From Symsagittifera roscoffensis (lineage: Eukaryota; Xenacoelomorpha; Acoela; Convolutidae), in NCBI RefSeq assembly GCF_963678635.1, contig NW_026971421.1, positions 1 to 64,000 of the forward strand: a DNA stretch of 64,000 nt, read 5' to 3'. Made by a program: the position numbers and the translations under genes. Position 1 is the stretch's first letter; every line of letters starts with the position of its first letter. Positions 9,879 through 20,558 of this stretch are shown one piece after another. The notes below the pieces were generated by a model. That model ran no database searches. It was not told the origin of the DNA and saw only the letters and a program-made list of their open reading frames with translations.

Positions 9879-12771
9879 ATGTCATTCAATACACGAAGTA
9901 TACTGGATATAAATAGACGTATGAAACTTAGCAATATAATACTATCGAACGATTATGACATCATTTGCTTAAGCGAAACTTGGTTAACTGAAAATATCCC
10001 TAACAACGCGCTTTTTCTGCCTGCACACATAATAACTAGATGTGATAGACCTACCAACTCAACAAAATCGAAATACGGGGGCGTGCTTATTGCTGTTAAG
10101 CAATCCCTAGCTTTCACGAAACTTGAAATACACACTACGGACTGCGTTGGACTCCTCCTTAACACTCCGACACCTCTCATCCTATGATGTATCTACAGTG
10201 CCACGAACGAAAGCAAATATAAGCTATCCACAGATGACTTCAACAAACTATTGAATGTGCTAACTGACTACTCAAATGAACTTCAATACCCAAATATTTT
10301 ATTGGTTGATGACATCAACTTCGCTAATACGCATTGGCAAACCTTGCAATCAACCCAAAAACACGAACAATTAGTACTGCAGACTTTTACTGATATGAAC
10401 TTTCAACAGTTTATCAAACCCCCTCATGACCAATTAGATATTGTCCTTTGCAACAACCCCGACATTATTTTAAACACCACGATAGACAACCATATAAAAA
10501 ACACTTCTCACACCAAGAAAGAGAGTTATCAGACCACACTCCTTTTCTAATCACGATATCAACCCTTACACACAATGACGAAAAAGCCACTCCCATACAA
10601 CACGGATCCGACTTTCTGGACTTTGGTGTCTTCTCATTAAACAACGTCGATTGGATTACTTTAAGCAAACACATTTTGGAACACCCATTTCAACCGTACT
10701 GCTACTCTAACATTGACCACTTAATCAACTCATGGTACTTATGGCTATATATAGCACTAGAAAAACACATGAAAAAACAGACCAAACACCGTATGAACCT
10801 AGCACCTTGGATCACACCTGAAACCTCCAATATTATCAAAAGACTCAACATAGCATCAAAAAAGTAGCCTTTAAAAATACTCATACTAATAACCGCAATC
10901 TTAAAAGAGTTAAAAACCTTGTTGATCATTTATCCGAATTAGATCAGAAAAATTTCGAAGAATCAACGTTCAAGGGCAGAAATTTCTCAAAGCTCCAAAA
11001 ATACTTTAAAAGCATACGAAAAAACTCAAGTACTCCAAAAACAATGCACTGGAATGAAAAAACCGAATCAACAGAGCACGGTAAAGCTAATCTTCTAAGC
11101 AATTACTTCGTAAGCGTTTTTAACATTAAACAGAATGAAAACATTTTACCAATAGCTGAATTACCTGGCTCAATCAAATGCTTTAATTTCTCTGAAAATG
11201 AGATATACGACATCCTTAAAACATTAAACCTCCAAAAAGCAAGAGGACCAGATAGACTCGGTAACACAGTCCTAAACAATTTAGCAGATAGCATAACTTC
11301 ATCTCTAAAACTGATTTATAACACCATCACCAACAAAGCAACATTTCCAACGATCTGGAAACTTAGCCAAATCATCCCAACTTTTAAAAATGGAGACAAG
11401 CAATCGGTCACAAACTACAGGCCCATCAGCCTGCTAACTGCAGTATCCAAAGTCTTAGAGAAACTGATCTTCCTTAAAATCTCACCAAAGATCTTCTCCC
11501 AAATCCATGACAACCAATTTGGCTTCTGTCCTAAACGATCGACAACTCTGCAAATGCTCCAATTCCTCGACAAAATCTATGATGACTTTGATAACCCTAA
11601 TATCAAGTCTCTACAGGCAATATACTTAGACTTCGAAAAGGCTTTCGACAAAGTTCCTCACGACTTGTGCATATATAAACTCAAAAAATTTGGCATATCA
11701 GGAAACGCACTTAAACTATTAGCAAACTACTTAACCAACAGAAAACAGCAAGTACGAATAGGTGCGGCAGTATCCAGCCATCTTGAAGTTAGTAGCGGCG
11801 TACCTCAAGGCTCATTGTTAGGGCCAGTATTCTTCATTACATTCATCAACGATGTACCGTCATCACTCACCAACTCGTGCTATGGTTACGCAGACGATTA
11901 TAAAATTGTTGCAACGAACCCTTCCCTGCTCCAACATGATCTAATCACGATCAACTTATGGTGCAAAGATAATTCCATGAGTCTTAATCTGAAAAAATTT
12001 CACAATATAATATTCAAAGACCCCCAACTTGACCTAAACATGTATCACGGTGACCATATACTTGAAAAAACCTGTTCAGAAAAAGACCTTGGTATACAAA
12101 TAACTAACAACCTAAACTGGTCAGCACACGCAAAAATAAGAGCCCAAAAAGCAATAGGCTGCTTATTTTTAATTAAAAGAAATAGTTCAAAATCAGCGAG
12201 CTTAAAAATGAAACTGAACTCCTACTGTGGATATGTAACCCCAATTGTGTCATATGGCTCACCCATATGGAAAGCAAATAAGTGTGAATTAAGAATTATT
12301 GAAGATGTCCAAAGAAAAGCTACACGTTGGATACTGTCATGTAACAACATCAACTATAAAGACAGACTGATTAGATTAAACCTGCTTCCACTGTCTCTCT
12401 ACCACGAAATGCACGACATTCTCTTGCTTCATAAAATAATAAACGACCAATACAACTTCCATTGGAGACAGTTTGTTCAGTTCAAAGAATCTACAGCCCC
12501 AACAAGAAGATCAACGAAAAATAACTTAGCGCATAAAAATTATCATTACAAAAAATCGAAAAGCAATTTCTGGCACAGAACACCTGTACTAGCAAACAAA
12601 ATTTTACAGACTCAGGAAGAAGAAGACCTGTTTGCGATGAAATACGAAAGACTCAAATCAAGCCTCAAAAACATTTTCTGGATATATTTCATCAGTAAAT
12701 ATGAGGAAAGTGTCCCATGCACATGGAGAATAAACTGCTGCAATAGCTGTGTAAACTCAAAGAAACTATAA
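9879..12771 (+). pseudogene. Non-LTR retrotransposon ORF2 (APE endonuclease plus reverse transcriptase), CR1/Jockey type
   Basis: The endonuclease begins at once: SFNTRSI (catalytic Asn), LSETWL (catalytic Glu), GGVLIAV, LLVDDINF, LDIVL and the final LSDHTPF. The RT follows in the 575-codon frame 11044-12771: KARGPD, NYRPISLLTAVSKVLEKL, NQFGFCPKRST, AIYLDFEKAFDKVPHDL, SSGVPQGSLLGPVFF, YADD near 11894, and the thumb (KDLGIQITNNLNWS). The C-terminal part (SYGSPIWKA, DVQRKATRWIL) is typical of CR1/Jockey. Three lesions break it: a TGA at 10185-10187 and shifts in A runs near 10496-10503 and 10858-10864. All other frame content is intact, so decay is recent or partly due to homopolymer read errors. 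The protein would nick target DNA and reverse-transcribe its own RNA there. Confidence 0.9.
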
Positions 12772-12865
12772 AACTCAGTTTAAAACTCCCAACGCGGGGC
12801 ATTTTAGCCCCATGGCTTTATGTCTAAACCCTTGTTTATTATTATTATGATTATTATAATCGATT
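12772..12865 (+). other. 3' UTR and TTA-repeat tail of the non-LTR element
   Basis: About 60 bases of 3' UTR (with ACGCGGGGCATTTTAGCCCC, a small hairpin) lead into TTTATTATTATTATGATTATTAT. A short simple-repeat tail instead of poly(A) is usual for CR1-like elements and marks the probable 3' end of the insertion. Confidence 0.6.
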
Positions 12866-12897
12866 TGTTATTACTTTTCTTAAACGCGGGACGGATT

Positions 12898-12985
12898 TTT
12901 CCATTACGTGTTGCAATCTGATTGGTTGCTAAATGGAAATTTCCATTACGTGTTGCAATCTGATTGGTTTCTTCTAGTATAAGAG
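12898..12985 (+). promoter_or_regulatory. Candidate promoter: duplicated CCAAT-box segment plus TATA box
   Basis: A 30 bp segment (TTTCCATTACGTGTTGCAAT, then CTGATTGGTT) occurs twice, at 12898-12927 and 12940-12969. Each copy ends in an inverted CCAAT box (ATTGG at 12921 and 12963). A TATA-like AGTATAAGAG lies at 12976-12985. Spacing predicts transcription to the right starting near 13005-13015. The next sizeable gene is the exonuclease-like frame at 13502. Confidence 0.5.
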
Positions 12986-13009
12986 AGCTGGGTCTAGGAC
13001 AACCAGCCG

Positions 13010-13070
13010 ACGGGACTTCAAGCCGAAGGGACTTCAAGCCGATATTTAATTTAAAGGGACTTCAAGCACC
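13010..13070 (+). repeat. Short tandem GGGACTTCAAGC repeats
   Basis: GGGACTTCAAGCCGA appears twice in tandem, and GGGACTTCAAGCACC follows after a spacer. Related pieces (AAAGTCCCTAA, GGCTTCAAGCCCCGACGG) occur at about 13375-13425. They fall in the predicted leader of the downstream gene. Confidence 0.6.
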
Positions 13071-13501
13071 TCAAAACGCCAAACTTTCATCAGTAAAGAT
13101 TTATTCTCGGAAATTTGGAAAGTTTAACCATAACAAGCGCTCATCATACCACTGCACCAAAAAAGAGCTTCTTCAGATATTTTTATCAGCCGGATTTTGA
13201 AATTCATAAATTATACACATTAAAAGCCCCTCCAACAAAGTTTTAGTTTTTGATTTTCCTAATCAATTTATTAAAAAGCCAATAAGGTCTAAGCAAAGCT
13301 CATGAAAATAAGAATTTCATCGAAACAATTTTCAAATTAATCATATTTCATGACTTTTTGACAAATATTCGACTTAAAGTCCCTAATTTTACGATTTGGC
13401 TTCAAGCCCCGACGGCTTGATGTCCGGCACCCAAAAGAGCTCATTCGCAATCAAGCATCATTTCCTCGACACTCGACTAAAAACAGTCACCTCACACTGA
13501 A

Positions 13502-13969
13502 ATGCCTGAAATCTTCATCGACATTGAATGGTTCGAAGACAACGTTGTCAATGAAATTGCATTTGTTACACCATACTTATCTCACTGCTTCTATTTCCAA
13601 CCACCCTCTGTCCAAGTACCACTGAAGAACCAGATAATGAACAACTGGCTGACCCGAAATCTGCATAAGATCTGCTGGGAGAGTGGAATGATTCCCTATC
13701 AGTGTCTGGGTGATCTTTTGGCAACACTTGTCAATGGGTCCGTTGGGTCTGTTATGTACGCGAAGGCTGAGCAGAAAATCATTCTCCTAAAACAGCATTT
13801 TCCGACGGCGCACTTCATCAATGTTGAAAATTTTGGTTCCGAGAAGTACGAAGAATGTCTAAAAGACTTTGAGCCAGCACCTCCCTGCTTCACTTACACT
13901 CACAGTCACAATGTCGCTCTATGTTCATCGAATTGCGCCAACAAGAAAGTCATGGTCTACTACGCCTGA
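13502..13969 (+). CDS. Exonuclease-like small protein (RNase H-fold family), 155 aa
   Basis: A complete frame from the ATG at 13502, the first in-frame Met, to a TGA. It begins MPEIFIDIEWFEDN, with Asp and Glu in the position of exonuclease motif I (DxE). Then come FVTPYLSHCFYFQPP, LTRNLHKICWESGMIPY, an MYAKAEQKIILLKQHFP strand-helix, and a Cys/His-rich end (CFTYTHSHNVALCSSNC). This order (motif I, FxPP, W-x-SG-x-IPY, YVKG-like strand, terminal His/Cys cluster) resembles an uncharacterised family of short DEDD/RNase H-fold proteins scattered in arthropod and cnidarian genomes, from memory rather than a search. No introns or breaks are visible. A candidate CCAAT/TATA promoter lies ~500 bp upstream. 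The function is unknown. It may be a host gene or cargo of a mobile element. Confidence 0.6.
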   Translation: MPEIFIDIEWFEDNVVNEIAFVTPYLSHCFYFQPPSVQVPLKNQIMNNWLTRNLHKICWESGMIPYQCLGDLLATLVNGSVGSVMYAKAEQKIILLKQHFPTAHFINVENFGSEKYEECLKDFEPAPPCFTYTHSHNVALCSSNCANKKVMVYYA

Positions 13970-15660
13970 ATGAGAAATCACAAGAATTCATCATCCATAT
14001 CAAGAGGATGCCCAGAGATAAATGAAGTCACCACTGAAATTTTTTTGTCAATTCAAACGGCAACACCCAACTCAGAGTCAGAGCATTCTCTGACCAATTC
14101 TATGAAGCGGTTTGTATACTTGATTTGCTAGTTTCACTTGAATTCTCATCATTCCTACAAAAAAAGTATGTTCAAAATATACATGTACATATAGTTCCGT
14201 ACAAAAATCCTGATCTCCTGATCTGTGTGCTTCATTCAGCACGAGAAAGACCTGAGTCCACCTAAAGAGACGCGTTGGTTCCGCTTATCTTCGACGATCG
14301 CCTGGTGTACCAACGAACACTGGTGACCGCCGGCGATATCTTCAAAAGATTCATGGGTACACATTCAAAGAAATGCATAAAGCGGTTGGCCAGAGGCATT
14401 GGCAGCAAACGTATGAGAGACAACATCTGCGAGCGATGGCATTTGTACGGATGTTCCCGTATGCCAAGAATGTCGATGACTACATCGAAACATGCATTAC
14501 GCGATCCAAATGGGATCAACAGAGCAACGGACCAAAAGATGAGAAGAAAGAAACAGATGAGTTTCGAAGCAGACGTGAAGCGACACTGTAATCCTCTGAA
14601 CGATACAATTGAGATCTGTTACCGCGATCACACTGGTGGAGTGGCGGCATCAACTACATGAGAACAACAGATCGAATTGTGCAGTCGCTGTGAGATCCAG
14701 GCCTGGGTGGAAATCTGCGACGTTAAACTTCCCGACATTGGACGGGGTTTAAACAGCCTACAAAATATCGCCAAGGACGACGACGTCTCTTGATTACGTT
14801 CGAATCCTCTGTTTTCACGTTTAGCCATATTGTAGTAAAAACGAACGCCGTGCCAAAAATTGCGATCTCTCGGTTCAGGACGGCGACCATCGTCTCAAAT
14901 GTCTTCCACGCGTCACAGGTAGAGTTGGAATTTGACGGCCTACAGCCGCTGACGTTCTTGCAATCGCCTTCGGAGAATCTGCCGAGTAATCTTCAAAAAT
15001 GATCATTCATAGCGGATGTTTGGTCATATTCAACGTAATCTATTCTTACCGGTTTTGCGCTTACGCAGATATTGCGCCCACTAATCGCTTTAATTGCTGT
15101 TTACGCGCCTTAAGATGAGCTATAAACGATGTAAGCAAACGTATCACATTTTTGAATAGTCATTTTTCTTGATATCGCCAATTCGATCGAATTCGGATTC
15201 TAGAACACCGAGGCTTGATTGCTTGCTCAGACCTCGACCCAAATACATGAAGTCTCCTGAGATGATCCAGAGACTAGCTTCACTTTATTGTCACCGATTC
15301 GCTTGCCCTGCATACCGATCATTACTTCATCCGGGTTCAGAAAAGCAACACACGCACTTGTTTTCTGCCTTCGAAATATATTAGGGACTAACATATTACA
15401 TATACACAATTTGTCACACTATTGCTCCCAGTAACCATCGAGGAATACGCGCATTGTTCTCTCTCCGATTCAGTCGGTCAAAGTCTCTTAAACTTCATTT
15501 AAAACTTATGTGGTACTGCGGTTACAGTAACCTTGAGGTGTTATTGATGGTATCTATGTTTACTATGCTTATTATATTATCAAGGCAATTTGTGCCGATC
15601 TGAAAAGATAAGAAAGACTGCAAGCCAGTCTACCATACGTAGCTATAGATCTCAGCCAGT
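13970..15660. other. Intergenic region with only weak open frames
   Basis: The longest frame (14275-14661, +) has no upstream ATG and an unremarkable sequence. An overlapping frame at 14373-14591 (MHKAVGQRHWQQTYERQHLRA) looks slightly more protein-like and could continue it through a +1 shift near 14370. I recognise neither, and nothing else is supported here. Confidence 0.4.
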
Positions 15661-15757
15661 AAAACTGAGCAGATGAAAAAATCATACCGAGAAGATCAGT
15701 CTGAATTTACTATTTGGAATTCTTATTAGTTTTACAATTATAAATCAATAGATATTC
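15661..15757 (+). repeat. Left copy of a ~92 bp direct repeat flanking a gag relic
   Basis: It starts AAAACTGAGCAGATGAAAAA and ends AATCAATAGATATTCC. By eye it is about three-quarters identical to 16726-16818. The pair brackets the gag relic, so it may be the remains of LTR ends. Three short GCCAGCAA-type repeats follow at 15761-15800. Confidence 0.55.
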
Positions 15758-15788
15758 CTTGCCAGCAAGAGTCTTCTCTGCCAGCAAG

Positions 15789-16720
15789 ATGCCAGCAAAA
15801 GTCTTCTCTCAAGACAACAGTAGCGTTATGGGAACTTCTGCTTTCTGGGATACGGCGGATTCAGACCCACCGTGGAACTTCAAAATCTGGTTTGACCAGT
15901 TTATAATGGCAGAGACTGTGAAAGAGAATGTGAACTCAAACATTATATTTGAAGATCCAAAAGCAGTTATAGAGGAGCCAGTTCCCAGACCAGAAACTAT
16001 CCGAACGGATGAAGACGCGACAGCGGTCACATAGCGAGAAACAAGAGATCGCTCCGCGAGAGACAATGTCATGGTTAAAAACGAGGAACGGAAAAAATGG
16101 GGCCGAGGAAGGAAAGCAGGGATTTTTCCAAAAAAGCCCACACGTGGAAATCTGCAATCTAGAGATTAGAGAGATGGTGGCATTAGCTAAAGTATCGTTC
16201 AAAAAACGCAAAGTGTTACGTACGAACGATACAAACTCTTTAATAGACATCAAAAAACAGGAGAGAGGCTGGAATCTTTCCATGCGGCGCTTACTGTACA
16301 GGCAGCATGGTCAGTTTTGGAAACAGTCGAAGACAAAATAGTAAGAGATCTCTTCATCTCGAAAACAGGGAACGCTGATTTACAAGATACGCTGATATTT
16401 GAAACATTATCGCCCGATGAGGTACTGAAGAGAGCACTGAAATTTACTGAAGGGAGCACTGAGAGCACTGAAATAGAGCAAACAAACAGCACAAGCGTTC
16501 CAAATTCAAATGCTACTACTGCAAGCGCAAGTCAATTCGCGGGGTCGCAGATTAAAATAAAACAAGAACCCGTAATTGCAGTGGGAAAAAGAAACCAAAA
16601 CAGCAGAAGCACGAACAGAGACCTCTAGAAGAAAGCAAAAAAGATAGGAATATCACGGGACCCGCTACTGAAAATAGACCGTGCAATATGTGCCCAAAAC
16701 TTTCGCAGAGGGACACTTCA
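15789..16720 (+). pseudogene. Ty3/Gypsy gag relic, copy 1
   Basis: From the ATG at 15789 the frame gives SAFWDTADSDPPWNFKIW and then MAETVKENVN and EDPKAVIEEPVPRPET. This is a well-known Gypsy gag N-terminus of aquatic-invertebrate type. A stop at ~16032 is followed in other frames by ERKKWGRG, EIREMVALAKVSFKK, SFHAALTVQAAWSVLE, IVRDLFISKTGNADLQDTL and SPDEVLKRALKF, all in gag order. The tail near 16680 has CNMCPKTFAEGHFN, a half zinc knuckle. No protease or pol follows. Most of it (from 15840) is duplicated at 18199-19080. Gag would form the particle core, but this copy cannot. Confidence 0.75.
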
Positions 16721-16725
16721 ACGTT

Positions 16726-16818
16726 TAAAACTGAGAAGATGAAAAAAACAGACAGAAAAAATTTGTCTAAATTTACAATTTGGAATTCCTATTAATTTTT
16801 TTAATAAAAGTCAATAGA
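16726..16818 (+). repeat. Right copy of the ~92 bp direct repeat; also gene 3' flank
   Basis: The partner of 15661-15757. It lies 140 bases beyond the stop codon of the minus-strand pyruvyltransferase, so it may supply that gene's 3' UTR. An ATTAAA hexamer on the minus strand near 16797-16806 could serve as a poly(A) signal. It is duplicated at about 19085-19177. Confidence 0.5.
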
Positions 16819-16958
16819 TAGAATTATTGAAATTTATGTTAGTATTCTTCATGTGTAAAAAACCATCAATAGGCTTTTTTCTGCATTCCGAGAAAATGCA
16901 GTGATGTAGACATATTCTCACAATAGCTTTGAAATCGTAGTATTTTAGTTTTTTAAGT

Positions 16959-18198
16959 TCAAAGTTTTCCGTATTTCTTTCGCAATCTGGTCGACCAGGA
17001 GTCAAAACCCATCAAGTACTTGTTCACAACTCTTTCATATTGCTCTTTAGTCTTTTCTTGTGTAACTTTTGGATGAGGACCGTAGTAGTCACTCAAAACA
17101 GTCCAGATATCAGTTCCAGAAGTCATGCATCCTGCAGCATCTTTAGAATCCCATTTAGTAATGAAATTTTCATGTTTACCTCCACGGCACCAAGTGAAAC
17201 GTGGCTTGAAAAAAATAAATGCGATGATTCGACAATGTAGACTTGTAGAAATGAGGACTTGTGATTGAGAAATGAGTGCCACCACTTTCAATACATTTGT
17301 TCCTTTATAAACAATACTTGGATGCGTCATCAATGTGGCAACCCTAGAGTACATGTCAAAAGAATCGTGGTTGGGAACTACTCCAGCAGCAAAAAAAACT
17401 ATAGTAGCGTTGGTTTGTTTCGATAAAACGTCCAAAGATGCTGCAAGTTTTTCAATATTCTCGATTTTCCTCTTGTGCTGCACTGCAATGTATTTTCTTT
17501 CCGTAGTGGATGGAAATATTTCATTCATCACTTGATCCGCCATGATATCAATTTCTTCCGCGTATAATTCCTTGGTCATGACTGCCGAATCAGGATATGA
17601 AGGGAACTTTGGATCACGGAATGAGCCGAAGTCTGCAGTGTTTGCGGCTTCTGCGCATTCTGGACTAATAGTTCCACCCATACTATTTATTATCGCAAAG
17701 TTGCTCGGGTTCTCTCTCTCATACTCTGGCACAAGGTAATGTTTAGGAACGAGATAGCCGCAATCATAAATTTTCTCTTGCTTGGCTAGTTTTTTATACG
17801 TTTCATTAAGCATCATAGAGACTGCACAATCGTGCGAACATCCCAGGGCTTCACCACCTGCGTAGATGATGTCGTAAGGTCCTTTTCCATTCTCACTGTC
17901 CTCGCGCGACAATTGTTGAAGCTGCTTCATGCTCCGAATGTTTCCTTCTCCTCCGTAGTCAGTCATGTTTATAGGTACAATTCCTCCAAATAGAATGTCT
18001 GATTCGCTGTAGCCTGCTCGATTTACTAATAGCCTTTTAAGCACCTTGCAAAAAAGCAAGTCGCCAAAATTGTATCGATCATGGGGCCCAAGCAAAATAA
18101 CCTTCCTTTCTCGAAGGGTTCCATGTCTAGTTGTATTAGTAGAAGGGTTCCATGGTAGTTGTAGTAGTGATTTTTCAGCTTTCTGTTGTAGTGTTTTA
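16959..18198 (-). pseudogene. 5'-truncated duplicate of the pyruvyltransferase domain
   Basis: Reading right to left, the segment codes for residues ~401 to the end of the transporter-pyruvyltransferase protein. It therefore has the complete polysaccharide pyruvyltransferase domain and no transporter. Present are LLGPHDRYNFGDLLF, YDIIYAGGEALGCSHDC, INSMGGTISPECAEAA, TIVFFAAGVVPNHDSFDM and the C-terminal signature LISTSLHCRIIAF. The poly-A run here (17391-17398) has 8 A and keeps the frame open. The frame stays open 302 bases past the duplication junction, into antisense gag, and offers an ATG at 18500 for a 513-codon chimera. The first ~100 residues of that chimera are translated backwards through gag and are not a natural domain. 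A membrane anchor is missing, so Golgi delivery is unlikely. Confidence 0.8.
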
Positions 18199-20558
18199 GC
18201 TTTCTGGGATACGGCGGATTCAGACCCACCGTGGAACTTCAAAATCTGGTTTGACCAGTTTATAATGGCAGAGACTGTGAAAGAGAATGTGAACTCAAAC
18301 ATTATATTTGAAGATCCAAAAGCAGTTATAGAGGAGCCAGTTCCCAGACCAGAAACTATCCGAACGGATGAAGACGCGACAGCGGTCACATAGCGAGAAA
18401 CAAGAGATCGCTCCGCGAGAGACAATGTCATGGTTGAAAACGAGGAACGGAAAAAATGGGGCCGAGGAAGGAAAGCAGGGATTTTTCCAAAAAAGCCCAC
18501 ACGTGGAAATCTGCAATCTAGAGATTAGAGAGATGGTGGCATTAGCTAAAGTATCGTTCAAAAAACGCAAAGTGTTACGTACGAACGATACAAACTCTTT
18601 AATAGACATCAAAAAACAGGAGAGAGGCTGGAATCTTTCCATGCGGCGCTTACTGTACAGGCAGCATGGTCAGTTTTGGAAACAGTCGAAGACAAAATAG
18701 TAAGAGATCTCTTCATCTCGAAAACAGGGAACGCTGATTTACAAGATACGCTGATATTTGAAACATTATCGCCCGATGAGGTACTGAAGAGAGCACTGAA
18801 ATTTACTGAAGGGAGCACTGAGAGCACTGAAATAGAGCAAACAAACAGCACAAGCGTTCCAAATTCAAATGCTACTACTGCAAGCGCAAGTCAATTCGCG
18901 GGGTCGCAGATTAAAATAAAACAAGAACCCGTAATTGCAGTGGGAAAAAGAAACCAAAACAGCAGAAGCACGAACAGAGACCTCTAGAAGAAAGCAAAAA
19001 AGATAGGAATATCACGGGACCCGCTACTGAAAATAGACCGTGCAATATGTGCCCAAAACTTTCGCAGAGGGACACTTCAACGTTTAAAACTGAGAAGATG
19101 AAAAAAACAGACAGAAAAAATTTGTCTAAATTTACAATTTGGAATTCCTATTAATTTTTTTAATAAAAGTCAATAGATAGAATTATTGAAATTTATGTTA
19201 GTATTCTTCATGTGTAAAAAACCATCAATAGGCTTTTTTCTGCATTCCGAGAAAATGCAGTGATGTAGACATATTCTCACAATAGCTTTGAAATCGTAGT
19301 ATTTTAGTTTTTTAAGTTCAAAGTTTTCCGTATTTCTTTCGCAATCTGGTCGACCAGGAGTCAAAACCCATCAAGTACTTGTTCACAACTCTTTCATATT
19401 GCTCTTTAGTCTTTTCTTGTGTAACTTTTGGATGAGGACCGTAGTAGTCACTCAAAACAGTCCAGATATCAGTTCCAGAAGTCATGCATCCTGCAGCATC
19501 TTTAGAATCCCATTTAGTAATGAAATTTTCATGTTTACCTCCACGGCACCAAGTGAAACGTGGCTTGAAAAAAATAAATGCGATGATTCGACAATGTAGA
19601 CTTGTAGAAATGAGGACTTGTGATTGAGAAATGAGTGCCACCACTTTCCATACATTTGTTCCTTTATAAACAATACTTGGATGCGTCATCAATGTGGCAA
19701 CCCTAGAGTACATGTCAAAAGAATCGTGGTTGGGAACTACTCCAGCAGCAAAAAAAAACTATAGTAGCGTTGGTTTGTTTCGATAAAACGTCCAAAGATG
19801 CTGCAAGTTTTTCAATATTCTCGATTTTCCTCTTGTGCTGCACTGCAATGTATTTTCTTTCCGTAGTGGATGGAAATATTTCATTCATCACTTGATCCGC
19901 CATGATATCAATTTCTTCCGCGTATAATTCCTTGGTCATGACTGCCGAATCAGGATATGAAGGGAACTTTGGATCACGGAATGAGCCGAAGTCTGCAGTG
20001 TTTGCGGCTTCTGCGCATTCTGGACTAATAGTTCCACCCATACTATTTATTATCGCAAAGTTGCTCGGGTTCTCTCTCTCATACTCTGGCACAAGGTAAT
20101 GTTTAGGAACGAGATAGCCGCAATCATAAATTTTCTCTTGCTTGGCTAGTTTTTTATACGTTTCATTAAGCATCATAGAGACTGCACAATCGTGCGAACA
20201 TCCCAGGGCTTCACCACCTGCGTAGATGATGTCGTAAGGTCCTTTTCCATTCTCACTGTCCTCGCGCGACAATTGTTGAAGCTGCTTCATGCTCCGAATG
20301 TTTCCTTCTCCTCCGTAGTCAGTCATGTTTATAGGTACAATTCCTCCAAATAGAATGTCTGATTCGCTGTAGCCTGCTCGATTTACTAATAGCCTTTTAA
20401 GCACCTTGCAAAAAAGCAAGTCGCCAAAATTGTATCGATCATGGGGCCCAAGCAAAATAACCTTCCTTTCTCGAAGGGTTCCATGTCTAGTTGTATTAGT
20501 AGAAGGGTTCCATGGTAGTTGTAGTAGTGATTTTTCAGCTTTCTGTTGTAGTGTTTTA
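18199..20558. repeat. Tandem duplication, unit 2 (2360 bp)
   Basis: The second unit of the pair beginning at 15840. It joins directly to the intact transporter part at 20559, so on the minus strand this unit carries the original gene end and unit 1 the derived one. By the same logic unit 1 has the complete gag start and unit 2 a truncated one. Confidence 0.95.
18200..19080 (+). pseudogene. Ty3/Gypsy gag relic, copy 2 (5'-truncated)
   Basis: The duplicate of 15841-16720, beginning abruptly at FWDTADSDPPWNFKIW because of the duplication breakpoint. It carries the same stops and shifts as copy 1, so the gag was already dead when the segment duplicated. Confidence 0.75.

Larger units (their letters stand above)
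15840..18198. repeat. Tandem duplication, unit 1 (2359 bp)
   Basis: Nearly identical to 18199-20558. Seen differences: A/G near 16074 versus 18433, A/C in the pyruvyltransferase (Leu versus Trp, ~17288 versus 19648), and an A8 versus A9 run. The junction carries a two-base GC shared by both ends, which suggests end-joining at microhomology. The unit contains most of the gag relic and the pyruvyltransferase part of the minus-strand gene. Confidence 0.95.

Noticed and set aside
8985-10550. Reassigned TGA codon (alternative genetic code)
   Set aside because: Tryptophan is encoded by TGG throughout, and other intact frames end in TGA. CGA-to-TGA mutation explains both stops.
16959-18500. The 513-codon frame as an ancestral full-length gene
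   Set aside because: Its first ~100 residues are the reverse complement of a recognisable gag, created at the duplication joint.
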